Part shown: positions 44,582-52,005 of the stretch, in pieces
Position numbering within the stretch: position 1 is the stretch's first letter
How the letters are laid out: the number at the start of each line of letters is the position of its first letter
DNA from: Actinoplanes italicus
GTDB taxonomy: Bacteria; Actinomycetota; Actinomycetes; Mycobacteriales; Micromonosporaceae
Assembly (NCBI RefSeq): GCF_003001815.1
Contig: NZ_PVMZ01000010.1
Location: forward strand, 248,001 to 312,000
Direction: 5' to 3'
DNA: 64,000 nucleotides
Translations under genes and position numbers: made by a program
Notes under the pieces: model-generated
Databases searched by the model: none
What the model saw: the letters and a program-made list of their open reading frames with translations, nothing else
Told to the model about the DNA's origin: nothing

Positions 44582-46095
44582 ACCATTTCCTTCACGAGGT
44601 CCAGAGGGCTCGGCTTGCCGCCGTTGGGGCAGGCGACCTCGGTCGCGACCCGGCCGTCGGTCATGACCAGGATCCGGTCGGCCATGCCGATGGCCTCCTC
44701 GAGGCTGTCGGCCAGCAGCACGGTGGCGACGCCGGTAGCGGCGAGCTCGCGCATCAGCCGGTACACCTCCGATCGGGCGCCGATGTCGAGGCCGCGGGTG
44801 GGGTGGTCCAGCAGCAGCAGCCGGATGTCGCCGCCGACCAGCCAGCGGGCGAGGACCACCTTCTGCTGGTTGCCGCCGGAGAGCCGGCCGATGGCGGTGT
44901 CACGCCCCGGCGTACGGATGGAAAGCCGTTCGATCCATCTGTCGACCAGGCCGGCCTGTTTCCCGGGCGCCACGAAGGGTCCTGTGCACCGGGCCTTCTG
45001 CTTCGTGAGGGTCATGTTGTCGGCCACCGACATCGGACCGACCATCCCCTCGGTCTTGCGTTCGGCCGGGACATACCCGATGCCGGCGGCGCATGCCGCG
45101 CGGGTGCTGGTCAGGTCGATCCGCTTGCCGTCCATCCGGACCTCGCCGGCGGTGGTCGGCTCGGCGCCGAACAGGGCGCGGCAGACGTCCTCGCGTCCGG
45201 ACCCGTGGACGCCGACGATGCCGACGATCTCACCGGCCGCGACGTCCAGGTCGATGTCCTTGAACGTCGCGCCCGACAGGCCGCGGACCGACAGGCGGGG
45301 CTGCTCGGAGGAGACGGCCACGGCGGCGTTCTCGTGATAGTGGTCGTCGGAGCCGGTGGACCCGATCATCATCCGGTGCAGCTCGCGCGGGACGGCACCC
45401 TCGGTGGTGACCTCGCCGACCGACTGGCCGCCGCGCAGCACGGCGACCCGGTCGCACACGTCGAGCACCTCGTCGAGGCGGTGCGAGACGAAGATGACCG
45501 ACGCGAACTCGCGCAGCCGCCGGATCTGCGCGAACAGGGTCTCGATCTCCTTGGACTCCAGGACCGAGGTCGGCTCGTCGAGGATGACGACCGGCGGGTG
45601 CTGGCTGCGTTGTTCGATGCGCAGCACCTTCGCGATCTCGACCATCTGCCGGTCGGCGAAGGACAACGAGTCGGTACGCGCCAGCGGGTCGATGTGGGAA
45701 CCGATCTTGTCGAGCTGCTCCTGGGCCAGGCGGCGCATCGTGTCCCAGCGGTAGAGGCCACGGCGGACCGCGGCGCCCTCACTGCCGAGGACGATGTTCT
45801 CCGCGGCGGTCAGGTTGGGCACCAGGGACTGCTCCTGGAAGACCATGCCGATGCCGTGACCGGCGGCCTCGACGACACTGCGCAGCCTGACCGGCTCGCC
45901 GCGTACATAGATCTCACCGGCGTCCGGGGTGACCAGTCCGACCAGTGCTTTGAGCAGCGTGGACTTTCCCGCGCCGTTCTCACCGGCCAGACCGAGCACC
46001 TCATGCTGGCGAACCACCAGGTCGACGCCGTCGAGCGCCTTGACGCCCGGATAGTGCTTGACGAGGCCGCGGACCTCCAACGCCGGCACACTCAT
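44578..46095 (-). CDS. Ribose-type ABC transporter ATPase, two nucleotide-binding domains
   Basis: A protein of 505 residues with two fused ATPase domains, as in RbsA/AraG/MglA. The first has Walker A GENGAGKS, signature LSFADRQMVEIAKVL and Walker B VVILDEPTS. The second has a degenerate Walker A (GVHGSGRED), the signature LSGGNQQKVVLARWL and a Walker B with histidine (LLLLDHPTRG in place of DEPTRG). The asymmetry is usual for this family, where the second site is weak. It powers uptake of the sugar bound by the lipoprotein. It overlaps both permease genes. Confidence 0.93.
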   Translation of the reverse strand: MSVPALEVRGLVKHYPGVKALDGVDLVVRQHEVLGLAGENGAGKSTLLKALVGLVTPDAGEIYVRGEPVRLRSVVEAAGHGIGMVFQEQSLVPNLTAAENIVLGSEGAAVRRGLYRWDTMRRLAQEQLDKIGSHIDPLARTDSLSFADRQMVEIAKVLRIEQRSQHPPVVILDEPTSVLESKEIETLFAQIRRLREFASVIFVSHRLDEVLDVCDRVAVLRGGQSVGEVTTEGAVPRELHRMMIGSTGSDDHYHENAAVAVSSEQPRLSVRGLSGATFKDIDLDVAAGEIVGIVGVHGSGREDVCRALFGAEPTTAGEVRMDGKRIDLTSTRAACAAGIGYVPAERKTEGMVGPMSVADNMTLTKQKARCTGPFVAPGKQAGLVDRWIERLSIRTPGRDTAIGRLSGGNQQKVVLARWLVGGDIRLLLLDHPTRGLDIGARSEVYRLMRELAATGVATVLLADSLEEAIGMADRILVMTDGRVATEVACPNGGKPSPLDLVKEMV

Positions 46096-47093
46096 TTGAC
46101 CACCTGGTTTCTGCGACGCTGTGGGATGACCGCGGCGGCGACCGCGGCCACGACGATGAGGCCCTCGACGCCGCCCTGCCAGTAGGGACTGACGCCGACC
46201 TGCACCAGGCCGTTCGTCAGCACCATGACGAGCACGACACCGACGGCGGAGTGCAGGATCCCGCCGCGGCCTCCGGTGAGCAGGGTTCCGCCGACGACCG
46301 CGGCGGTGATGGCCGAGAAGTCGTACCCGTCACCGGCCTGGACGAGGCCCGCGCCGAGCTGGCTGGTGACCATCACCCCGCCCAGCCCGTAGAAGGCGCC
46401 GGCGAGGGTGAAGACCGCGACCTTGTACGGCTTCACCTTGACACCCGAGAGCGTGAGCACCTCCTCGGCGCCACCGATCGCGAAGGCGTACCGGCCCAGC
46501 CGGGTATAACGCTGGATCAGCCAGCCCACCACGATGCACGCGACGGCGATCCAGGTGAGATAGGAGAAGCCCAGGAAGCGCTCGACGGCCCAGCTCTCGA
46601 GCATGGCGTCGGTGATGTTGGGCTGGACACCGGCGAACATCAGCGTCGCTACGCCGAGCCCGACGGCCGACACCCCCAGCGTGGCCATGAACGACGGCAC
46701 CTTCAGCAGCACCAGGGCGAGCCCGCTCAGGCAGCCGAACGCACAGCCGAGCAATACAGCGACCAGAATGCCGAGGAGCCCGAAGTCGTTGTCGTTGCGG
46801 TTGTTGGCCACCAGCAGCGAGACGGTCAGGGCGGACGCGCCCATCACACCGGCCGCCGACAGATCGATCGACCCCATCATCAGTACGAATGTGATTCCGC
46901 AGGTGACGACGGCCAGCACCGCCGCCGCGTCCACGATGTTCTGGACGTTCTCGACACTGCGGAACTGCGGGCTCAGGGCCGCGAAGACGGCGAAGATGAC
47001 GACCAGCGCGACCGGGGGCCCCGCATCCCGGAACGACGCGCCTCGCCGAGAGCTACGGCGAGGCGCTGCGACGACCTCGTTGGTCATGGTCAC
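46092..47093 (-). CDS. Ribose-type ABC transporter permease (first permease)
   Basis: A permease of about 333 residues of the RbsC family. It has an Arg-rich cytoplasmic start and some nine membrane segments. The hallmark GSIDLSAAGVMGASALTVSLLV and VGGTLLTGGRGGILHSAVGVVLV regions are present. GTG 47093 overlaps the stop of the binding-protein gene by GTGA; ATG 47087 two codons later is possible. Its end overlaps the ATPase start. With the second permease it forms the membrane channel. Confidence 0.9.
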   Translation of the reverse strand: MTMTNEVVAAPRRSSRRGASFRDAGPPVALVVIFAVFAALSPQFRSVENVQNIVDAAAVLAVVTCGITFVLMMGSIDLSAAGVMGASALTVSLLVANNRNDNDFGLLGILVAVLLGCAFGCLSGLALVLLKVPSFMATLGVSAVGLGVATLMFAGVQPNITDAMLESWAVERFLGFSYLTWIAVACIVVGWLIQRYTRLGRYAFAIGGAEEVLTLSGVKVKPYKVAVFTLAGAFYGLGGVMVTSQLGAGLVQAGDGYDFSAITAAVVGGTLLTGGRGGILHSAVGVVLVMVLTNGLVQVGVSPYWQGGVEGLIVVAAVAAAVIPQRRRNQVVK

Positions 47094-48175
47094 GTCAGGG
47101 GCCCGGCCACGCGGTTGAAGACGTTGGCGCACTCGAAGTCGGACGGGTTGGTCTTCGGCGCCGCGAACTCGGCGGCATTGGACTTGGTGATGAGGAACTG
47201 CTTGGCGAAGAAGGCACGGTTGTCCGCGGCGATGTCCTCGACCTTCAGCTTGCCGGTGGCGACGCAGTAGCCGATCGCCAGGCCGATGCCGCCCTGCCAG
47301 GTGCCGTCGCTGGAGACGGTGGCGGTCATGGTGCCACCCTGGACGGCGCTGACCGCGTCCGGCACGGCGTCGATGCCGACGACCGCGACCTTGCCGGCCT
47401 TGCCCGCCTGCTGCAGTGCCTCCAAGGCGCCGAGCGCCATGTCGTCGTTGGCCGCCCAGATCCCCTTGACGTTGTCGCCGTGCTTGGTCAGCAGCGTCTT
47501 GGTGACGGTGAGCGCCTCGGCCCGCGAGAAGTTGGCGGTCTGCTGGTCGAGCAGCTTGACGCCGGTGTTCTTCTTCAGCGACGCCTCGAGGCCGGCGAAC
47601 CGGTCCTTGGCGGCGGCGGTGTCCAGCACACCCTGCAGCGCGATGATGCCGCCGTTGCCGCCGATCGCCTCGGAGAGCGCGTCACCGATCTGCTGGCCCG
47701 ACTCGATGCCGTTGTAGGTGATGTGGCTGAGCCAGGTCTTGTGGTCGGCCGGCTTGAGGTCGGCCGGCTTGTTCCACTGGGTGACGAGGTAGGCCCCGGC
47801 CTGGTCGGCGCCCTTGACGATCGGCGGAGTGTCCGCGTCGCCGTTCGGGAGCACGTTCATCACCAGGCACTTGGTGTTGCCGGCGAGGATCTGGCTGATC
47901 TGTTCCTGCTGCTTGGTGGAGTCACCGTCGTAGGTGAGGCGTTCCTGTTTGAGGCCGACCGACTGGGCGAAGGCGTCGCCGCCGGCGAGCCAGGAGGCTT
48001 CGTACGGGTTGGACTCGTTGCGGACCTGGCCGACCAGCCGCACGTCCTTCGACTCGCAGCTGCTCGATCCGGCGGCGGTGTCCTCTCCGCCGGCCTGCTC
48101 GGTGCAGCCGGCGAGGACGGCGGCGGCAAGGGACAGGCTCATTATCGCGGCGGCTGGGCGAGAGGTGAATTTCAT
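47090..48175 (-). CDS. Ribose-type periplasmic sugar-binding lipoprotein
   Basis: A lipoprotein of 361 residues. The signal peptide ends in the lipobox VLAGC with the lipid cysteine at 24. The mature part is a type-I periplasmic-binding fold of the RbsB family (VRLVGQVRNESNPYEASWLAGGDAF; IWAANDDMALGALEALQQAG; VVGIDAVPDAVSAVQGG). It captures the sugar for the RbsA/RbsC-type system encoded after it. Within this operon the ligand is probably a uronate-derived mono- or disaccharide. GAGGA lies about six bases before the ATG. Confidence 0.92.
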   Translation of the reverse strand: MKFTSRPAAAIMSLSLAAAVLAGCTEQAGGEDTAAGSSSCESKDVRLVGQVRNESNPYEASWLAGGDAFAQSVGLKQERLTYDGDSTKQQEQISQILAGNTKCLVMNVLPNGDADTPPIVKGADQAGAYLVTQWNKPADLKPADHKTWLSHITYNGIESGQQIGDALSEAIGGNGGIIALQGVLDTAAAKDRFAGLEASLKKNTGVKLLDQQTANFSRAEALTVTKTLLTKHGDNVKGIWAANDDMALGALEALQQAGKAGKVAVVGIDAVPDAVSAVQGGTMTATVSSDGTWQGGIGLAIGYCVATGKLKVEDIAADNRAFFAKQFLITKSNAAEFAAPKTNPSDFECANVFNRVAGPLT

Positions 48176-48198
48176 TGTCGATCCTCTATCTCTATGGT

Positions 48199-48213
48199 GC
48201 CGGAGACTCCGGC
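48199..48213. other. 15-bp palindrome between kduD and the binding-protein gene
   Basis: GCCGGAGACTCCGGC has perfect seven-base arms around one base, in the only real gap (82 bp) of the uronate operon. It lies 24 bp before the ATG of the binding-protein gene. It may be a processing or attenuation stem that sets a different level for the transporter part, or a protein-binding site. Confidence 0.45.
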
Positions 48214-48257
48214 GGGAACGGGAGGAACGGAGTGCTCGGTACGGTGGACGGCCCGGG

Positions 48258-49037
48258 TCAGCGGGCCATCCAGCCTCCGTCGACGACCAGGACGTGGCCG
48301 TTGACGTAGTCGGCGGCGGGAGAGCTGAGGAAGACGGCGGGTCCGGCGATGTCGGAGGCGTTTCCCCAGCGGCCGGCGGGAATGCGTTCGAGGATGGAGC
48401 GGGAGCGGTCCGGGTCGGCGCGCAGGGCGGTCGTGTTGTCGGTGACCATGTATCCGGGGGCGATGGCGTTGACCTGGACGCCCAGCGGCCCCCACTCGTT
48501 GGCCAGTGCCTTGGTGATCCCGGTGACGGCGTGTTTGCTGGCGGCGTAGGAGGCGACGCGGATGCCGCCCTGGAAGGAGAGCAGGCTCGCGACGTTGACG
48601 ATCTTGCCGTAGCCGCGCTCGGTCATCGGTCGTCCGAACGCCTGACAGAGCAGGAACACGCCGTTGAGGTTGATGTCCACCACGTGGTTCCACGACTTCC
48701 GGCTGACCTGCACCGAGTCCTGGCGGTCGATGATCCCGGCGTTGTTGACCAGGATGTCCACCTGCCGGCTGCCGGCGACCTCGGCGGCGACCCGCTCGAC
48801 GGCGTCGTGGTCACTGATGTCGAGGTCGACCACCCGCACGTCGCGGCCGAGCTCGGCCACCTGGTCGCGGGTGGAGGTCTGGGCGCCCGGCCGTCCGAGA
48901 AGGATCAGGTCGGCCCCCGCCCGGGCGAGCCCCAGGGCGATGGCCTGCCCCAGACCACGTCCGGCGCCGGTCACCACCGCGCGGCGGCCGTGCAGGTCGA
49001 AGGGCGAGGGGGTCTCGGCCGTGGCCGGGCTGGTCAC
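48258..49037 (-). CDS. kduD: 2-dehydro-3-deoxy-D-gluconate 5-dehydrogenase (SDR)
   Basis: A short-chain dehydrogenase of 259 residues with an intact site: cofactor loop TGAGRGLG (23-30), NNAG (98-101), and S151, Y164 and K168 (SYAASK). The terminal VNGHVLVVDGGWMAR is the KduD/glucose dehydrogenase-like ending. Together with KduI it converts 5-keto-4-deoxyuronate by way of 2,5-diketo-3-deoxygluconate to 2-keto-3-deoxygluconate with NADH. GTG 49037 overlaps the kduI stop. The context is what makes KduD the best name; SDRs are hard to assign alone. Confidence 0.85.
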   Translation of the reverse strand: MTSPATAETPSPFDLHGRRAVVTGAGRGLGQAIALGLARAGADLILLGRPGAQTSTRDQVAELGRDVRVVDLDISDHDAVERVAAEVAGSRQVDILVNNAGIIDRQDSVQVSRKSWNHVVDINLNGVFLLCQAFGRPMTERGYGKIVNVASLLSFQGGIRVASYAASKHAVTGITKALANEWGPLGVQVNAIAPGYMVTDNTTALRADPDRSRSILERIPAGRWGNASDIAGPAVFLSSPAADYVNGHVLVVDGGWMAR

Positions 49038-49849
49038 AGTTCCTCCAGAGCCACCGGGGTCAGGTCGGTGTACTCGTTGTTCTCGCCGCCCATCGCCCAG
49101 ATGAAGGCGTACGAGCCGGTGCCGACGCCCGAGTGGATCGACCACGGCGGGGAGATGACGGCCTCGTGGTTGCGGATCACGAGGTGGCGGGCGGCGGCGG
49201 GCCGGCCCATGAAGTGGAAGACCCGCTCCTTCTCGTCGAGGTCGACGTACATGTAGACCTCGGTGCGCCGGTCGTGCAGGTGCGGCGGGCATGTGTTCCA
49301 GACCGAGCCGTCGGCGATGACCGTGACGCCGAACTGGAGGACCGCCGTCTGCAGTTCCTGGCCCCAGGCGTAGCGGTACAGGCTGCGCTCGTTGGCGCTC
49401 TCCGGCGCGCCCAGCTTGACCGGCTCGACCGCCGCGTGGCTCAGCAGGGTGGTCGGGTAGGTCGCGTGGGCCGGCGCCGAGACGAAGTAGAACGCCGCGT
49501 CGGCACCGGTGAAGACGACGTTGCTGCCGCGTCCGACGAACAGCCCGTCGAGGTGGCGCAGCTCGAACTTCTCGTCGTCGACGATCACGTGACCGGACTG
49601 CCCGACGTTGACGATGCCGAGCTCGCGCCGGGCCAGATGGGACGTGGCGCCGAGGACCTCCCAGGCCGGCAGCTCGAGCTGATCGGTGCCGGGGACCGCT
49701 CCGCCGACGACCAGCCGGTCGTCGTGGGTGTACACCCCGCGCACCTCGCCGGCACGGAACAGGTCCTCGACGAGAAAGTTCTTCCGCAGGTCCGCGTTCG
49801 TCGCCGTCTCAACGTCGTGGGGCGATGCGGAGTACCTAACCTCGATCAA
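49034..49849 (-). CDS. kduI: 5-dehydro-4-deoxy-D-glucuronate isomerase
   Basis: A cupin-type enzyme of 271 residues. The zinc ligands are visible as H190, H192 and E197 (CPPHLHDRRTEVYMY) and H239 (SPPWSIHSG), the same spacing as in E. coli KduI. It isomerises 5-keto-4-deoxyuronate, the product of unsaturated uronates from pectin or glycosaminoglycans, to 2,5-diketo-3-deoxygluconate. It is the first gene of a nine-gene operon. The start is TTG 49849 after AGGAGC; no ATG is in a better place. Confidence 0.94.
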   Translation of the reverse strand: MIEVRYSASPHDVETATNADLRKNFLVEDLFRAGEVRGVYTHDDRLVVGGAVPGTDQLELPAWEVLGATSHLARRELGIVNVGQSGHVIVDDEKFELRHLDGLFVGRGSNVVFTGADAAFYFVSAPAHATYPTTLLSHAAVEPVKLGAPESANERSLYRYAWGQELQTAVLQFGVTVIADGSVWNTCPPHLHDRRTEVYMYVDLDEKERVFHFMGRPAAARHLVIRNHEAVISPPWSIHSGVGTGSYAFIWAMGGENNEYTDLTPVALEEL

Positions 49850-49873
49850 AACTGCTCCTCGTTTGTGAACCGC

Positions 49874-49927
49874 GTTCAGCTACGTGAACTGGAAGGGAAC
49901 ATACCTATGAGCGCGATCACAGGTCAA
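49874..49927 (-). promoter_or_regulatory. kdu operon promoter and operator
   Basis: On the minus strand TTGACC (49927-49922), an 18-bp spacer and TATGTT (49903-49898) form a promoter. GTTCAGCTACGTGAAC (49874-49889) lies at the expected start of transcription. It matches the site before the tautomerase gene with one mismatch in the arms. TGAACCGCGTTCA (49866-49878) overlaps it. A single GTGAAC half-site lies at 49951, toward the IclR gene. Confidence 0.65.
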
Positions 49928-50010
49928 GGGGCTGAATTTTGTCTCCCTATGTGAACCGTGAGGTAGGGTTGTGCGACCCCGAAACGATTCATGAGCGACG
50001 AGGAGGACCG

Positions 50011-50814
50011 GTGGACCCCAAGGTGGACCCGGAGAAGACGGTCGGCGGCGGTGCGGCCACCTCGCAGGTCAAGTCCGCTGCGCGCGTCCTCGACGTCCTG
50101 GACGACATCGCCGCCAACGGCCCGGGCACCCAGCTGCAACTGGCCAAGCGCCTCGGTATTCCGAAGAGCAGTCTGCACGCCCTCCTGCGCACGATGTGCT
50201 CCCGCGGATGGCTGGACACCGACGAGACCGGCAGTGTCTACCGGCTCGGCGTCCACACACTGACGGTCAGTTCCGCCTATCTCGACGGCGACCCGGTGCT
50301 GTCGCGCGCCGGCGCGGTGATGGACGAGATCGCGTCGGCGACCGAGGAGACGGTGCATCTGGGCCGCCTGGACGGTGCGGAGATCATCTATACCGCCAAG
50401 CGCGAGTCCAAGCACCCGCTGCGGATGTACTCGGCCGTCGGCCGGCGTCTTCCCGCCTACACCACGGCGCTCGGCCGGGCGATGCTCGCCGAGATGCCCG
50501 AGGAGGCCCGCGGACCGCTCGTCCCTCACGAGATCAAGGCGCTGACCTCGCAGACGACCACCGACCGGGACGCCCTGCTCGCGATCATCGACAAGGCCGC
50601 CCAGTTCGGCTACGCCGAGGAGAGTGAGGAGTCCTGCCTGGGGGTGCGCTGCTTCGGGGTCGCGCTGCCCTTCTCACGCCGATCGGTCGACGCGATCAGT
50701 GTGGCGGTGCCGATCAGCCGCCTCGCCAACGGCCGGGAGGACTTCATCATCGAGACCCTGCTGAGCATCAAGGCGCGCCTGTCGGCCACCCGCGACAACC
50801 GGCTGGTGCGCTGA
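50011..50814 (+). CDS. IclR-family regulator, probable repressor of the uronate genes
   Basis: A regulator of 267 residues. Residues 15-75 are the IclR winged helix (SAARVLDVLDDIAANGPGTQLQLAKRLGIPKSSLHALLRTM). The rest is the IclR effector domain (ETVHLGRLDGAEIIYTAKRES; AYTTALGRAMLAEM; GYAEESEESCLGVRCFGVALP). KdgR, the known repressor of pectin/uronate genes in enterobacteria, belongs to this family, and its effector is KDG. The gene diverges from kduI. GTG 50011 follows AGGAGG; upstream codons in frame are not protein-like. It is the best candidate to bind the GTTC-N8-GAAC sites. Confidence 0.9.
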   Translation: MDPKVDPEKTVGGGAATSQVKSAARVLDVLDDIAANGPGTQLQLAKRLGIPKSSLHALLRTMCSRGWLDTDETGSVYRLGVHTLTVSSAYLDGDPVLSRAGAVMDEIASATEETVHLGRLDGAEIIYTAKRESKHPLRMYSAVGRRLPAYTTALGRAMLAEMPEEARGPLVPHEIKALTSQTTTDRDALLAIIDKAAQFGYAEESEESCLGVRCFGVALPFSRRSVDAISVAVPISRLANGREDFIIETLLSIKARLSATRDNRLVR

Positions 50815-50825
50815 AAGCGACGAAA

Positions 50826-50856
50826 AGGTGCCGGGGCGTCTCCAGCCCCGGCACCT
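50826..50856. terminator. Bidirectional terminator between the IclR and tautomerase genes
   Basis: AGGTGCCGGGGC (50826-50837) pairs perfectly with GCCCCGGCACCT (50845-50856) over a 7-base loop. It lies between two convergent stops (50814 and 50880). AAAA precedes it, so the T-run serves the minus-strand transcript. Confidence 0.85.
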
Positions 50857-50877
50857 CTCGTGTCCGTCCCGGTGGGC

Positions 50878-51102
50878 TCAGCGTTTCTCGAGCGCGGCGA
50901 TGACGCCGGCGCGGGAGGCGTCCTCACTGGCCAGCACACCTCCGTTGGCGACGTCGTCCGCGGTGATCTCGGTGAACACGATGCGGACGTCCTGCCGGCG
51001 AGCGCCCAGGATCTCGACGGCGTTGTCGGTCACGGCCCGCGCGAAGTCCTTGCGTTGCTCGATCGACCGGCCCGCGAGCAGCTCGACGGTGATGTTAGGC
51101 AT
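50878..51102 (-). CDS. 4-oxalocrotonate tautomerase family protein
   Basis: A protein of 74 residues starting MPNITVELLAGRS. After loss of the methionine, the amino-terminal proline is the catalytic base of the family. The second half (VRIVFTEITADDVANGGVL) matches the usual beta-hairpin, and an arginine at position 12 fits the substrate site. These small hexameric or trimeric enzymes interconvert enol and keto forms of dicarboxylates. A GTTCAC-N4-GTGAAC operator lies 38 bp before its start, the same motif as at kduI, so it may take part in the uronate pathway. No such step is established there. Confidence 0.88.
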   Translation of the reverse strand: MPNITVELLAGRSIEQRKDFARAVTDNAVEILGARRQDVRIVFTEITADDVANGGVLASEDASRAGVIAALEKR

Positions 51103-51139
51103 GAAGCTGTCCCCTCAGTTGCTCACCATATGGATCCCA

Positions 51140-51155
51140 GTTCACTAATGTGAAC
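51140..51155 (-). promoter_or_regulatory. Perfect KdgR-like operator of the tautomerase gene
   Basis: GTTCACTAATGTGAAC is a perfect palindrome with six-base arms. On the minus strand TTCACA and TATGGT (51130-51125), 18 bp apart, make a candidate promoter whose -35 region lies in the operator. A near match, GTTCACATACTTGACA, lies at 51201-51216, next to the promoter of the ycnI gene. Confidence 0.65.
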
Positions 51156-51210
51156 GGAGGCTACCGTTTTACCAGGGAAGCCGCAATGCACGCGATCTGA
51201 GTTCACATAC

Positions 51211-51239
51211 TTGACATGAGTTCGGCATGTTGGTCTGAT
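51211..51239 (+). promoter_or_regulatory. Candidate promoter of the ycnI-copCD operon
   Basis: TTGACA (51211-51216), a 17-bp spacer and TCTGAT (51234-51239) lie 49 bp before the ATG. The -35 is perfect, the -10 is weak, which is usual for a promoter that needs an activator or has low basal activity. Confidence 0.5.
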
Positions 51240-51288
51240 CGACCCGATCAACGCCCCCGTCCCGAGGTGTGAGTGAGGATGCGACGAC

Positions 51289-52005
51289 ATGCGCCGCGAT
51301 GACAGAGGACTCACCCGCATCCGGGCCCTGAGGATCGGTGCCGTGGCGGCGGCCGTCGGCGCCGCAGGTCTCGCCTCCCCGGCGTACGCCCATGTCACCG
51401 TCACTCCCTCGACGACCACGGCGGGGGCTCACGCGATCCTCGCGTTCAGCGTCGCGCACGGCTGCGCGAAGTCACCCACCACCGCGATCACCATCCAGAT
51501 CCCGGCGCGGATCACCTCGGTCACCCCCACACGCACCGCGTTGTGGGAGGTCACGATGAAGACGGAGAAGGTCGACCCGCCCGCCGTGGACGCGCACGGC
51601 AACAGAATCGTCGAGCGCGTCGGCTCGGTCACCTTCAGCACCGGGACTCCGCTCCCGGACGGCTACCGCGAGGTCTTCGAGCTCGCGGTCCAGCTGCCCG
51701 AGGACACCGGCGGCAAGCTCGTGTTCCCGACCATCCAGACCTGCGTGACGGGCGAATCGGCCTGGACGGAGGTCCCGCAGGACGGTCAGGACGTCCCGGA
51801 ACTGGAGTCGCCCGCACCGGGCTTCGTCCTCTCCGCCCCGGACGCGGGCACGAACCACCACGCGGTCGCCGGCAACGCGCGCCTCGCCGCGCCCGTACCC
51901 GCGTCGGAGACCGTAGACGGCATCACGCTGGCGGCCCTGGTGACCGGCCTTGTCGGCTCGGTCCTCGGTGGCGTGGCGCTGTTCAGGCAGCGCCGCCGGA
52001 CATGA
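51289..52005 (+). CDS. YcnI-family copper-binding protein (DUF1775)
   Basis: A protein of 238 residues. A signal peptide ends at PAYA, leaving H35 (AHVTVTP) as the mature N-terminus, which is the copper ligand of the family. A cupredoxin-like domain follows with the conserved WEVTMKTEKV tryptophan and the FELAVQLPED region. The C-terminus has one membrane segment (ITLAALVTGLVGSVLGGVALF) and a basic tail, so the domain is anchored outside the membrane. YcnI proteins bind Cu(II) and act in copper delivery. It is coupled to copCD by an ATGA overlap. Confidence 0.9.
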   Translation: MRRDDRGLTRIRALRIGAVAAAVGAAGLASPAYAHVTVTPSTTTAGAHAILAFSVAHGCAKSPTTAITIQIPARITSVTPTRTALWEVTMKTEKVDPPAVDAHGNRIVERVGSVTFSTGTPLPDGYREVFELAVQLPEDTGGKLVFPTIQTCVTGESAWTEVPQDGQDVPELESPAPGFVLSAPDAGTNHHAVAGNARLAAPVPASETVDGITLAALVTGLVGSVLGGVALFRQRRRT

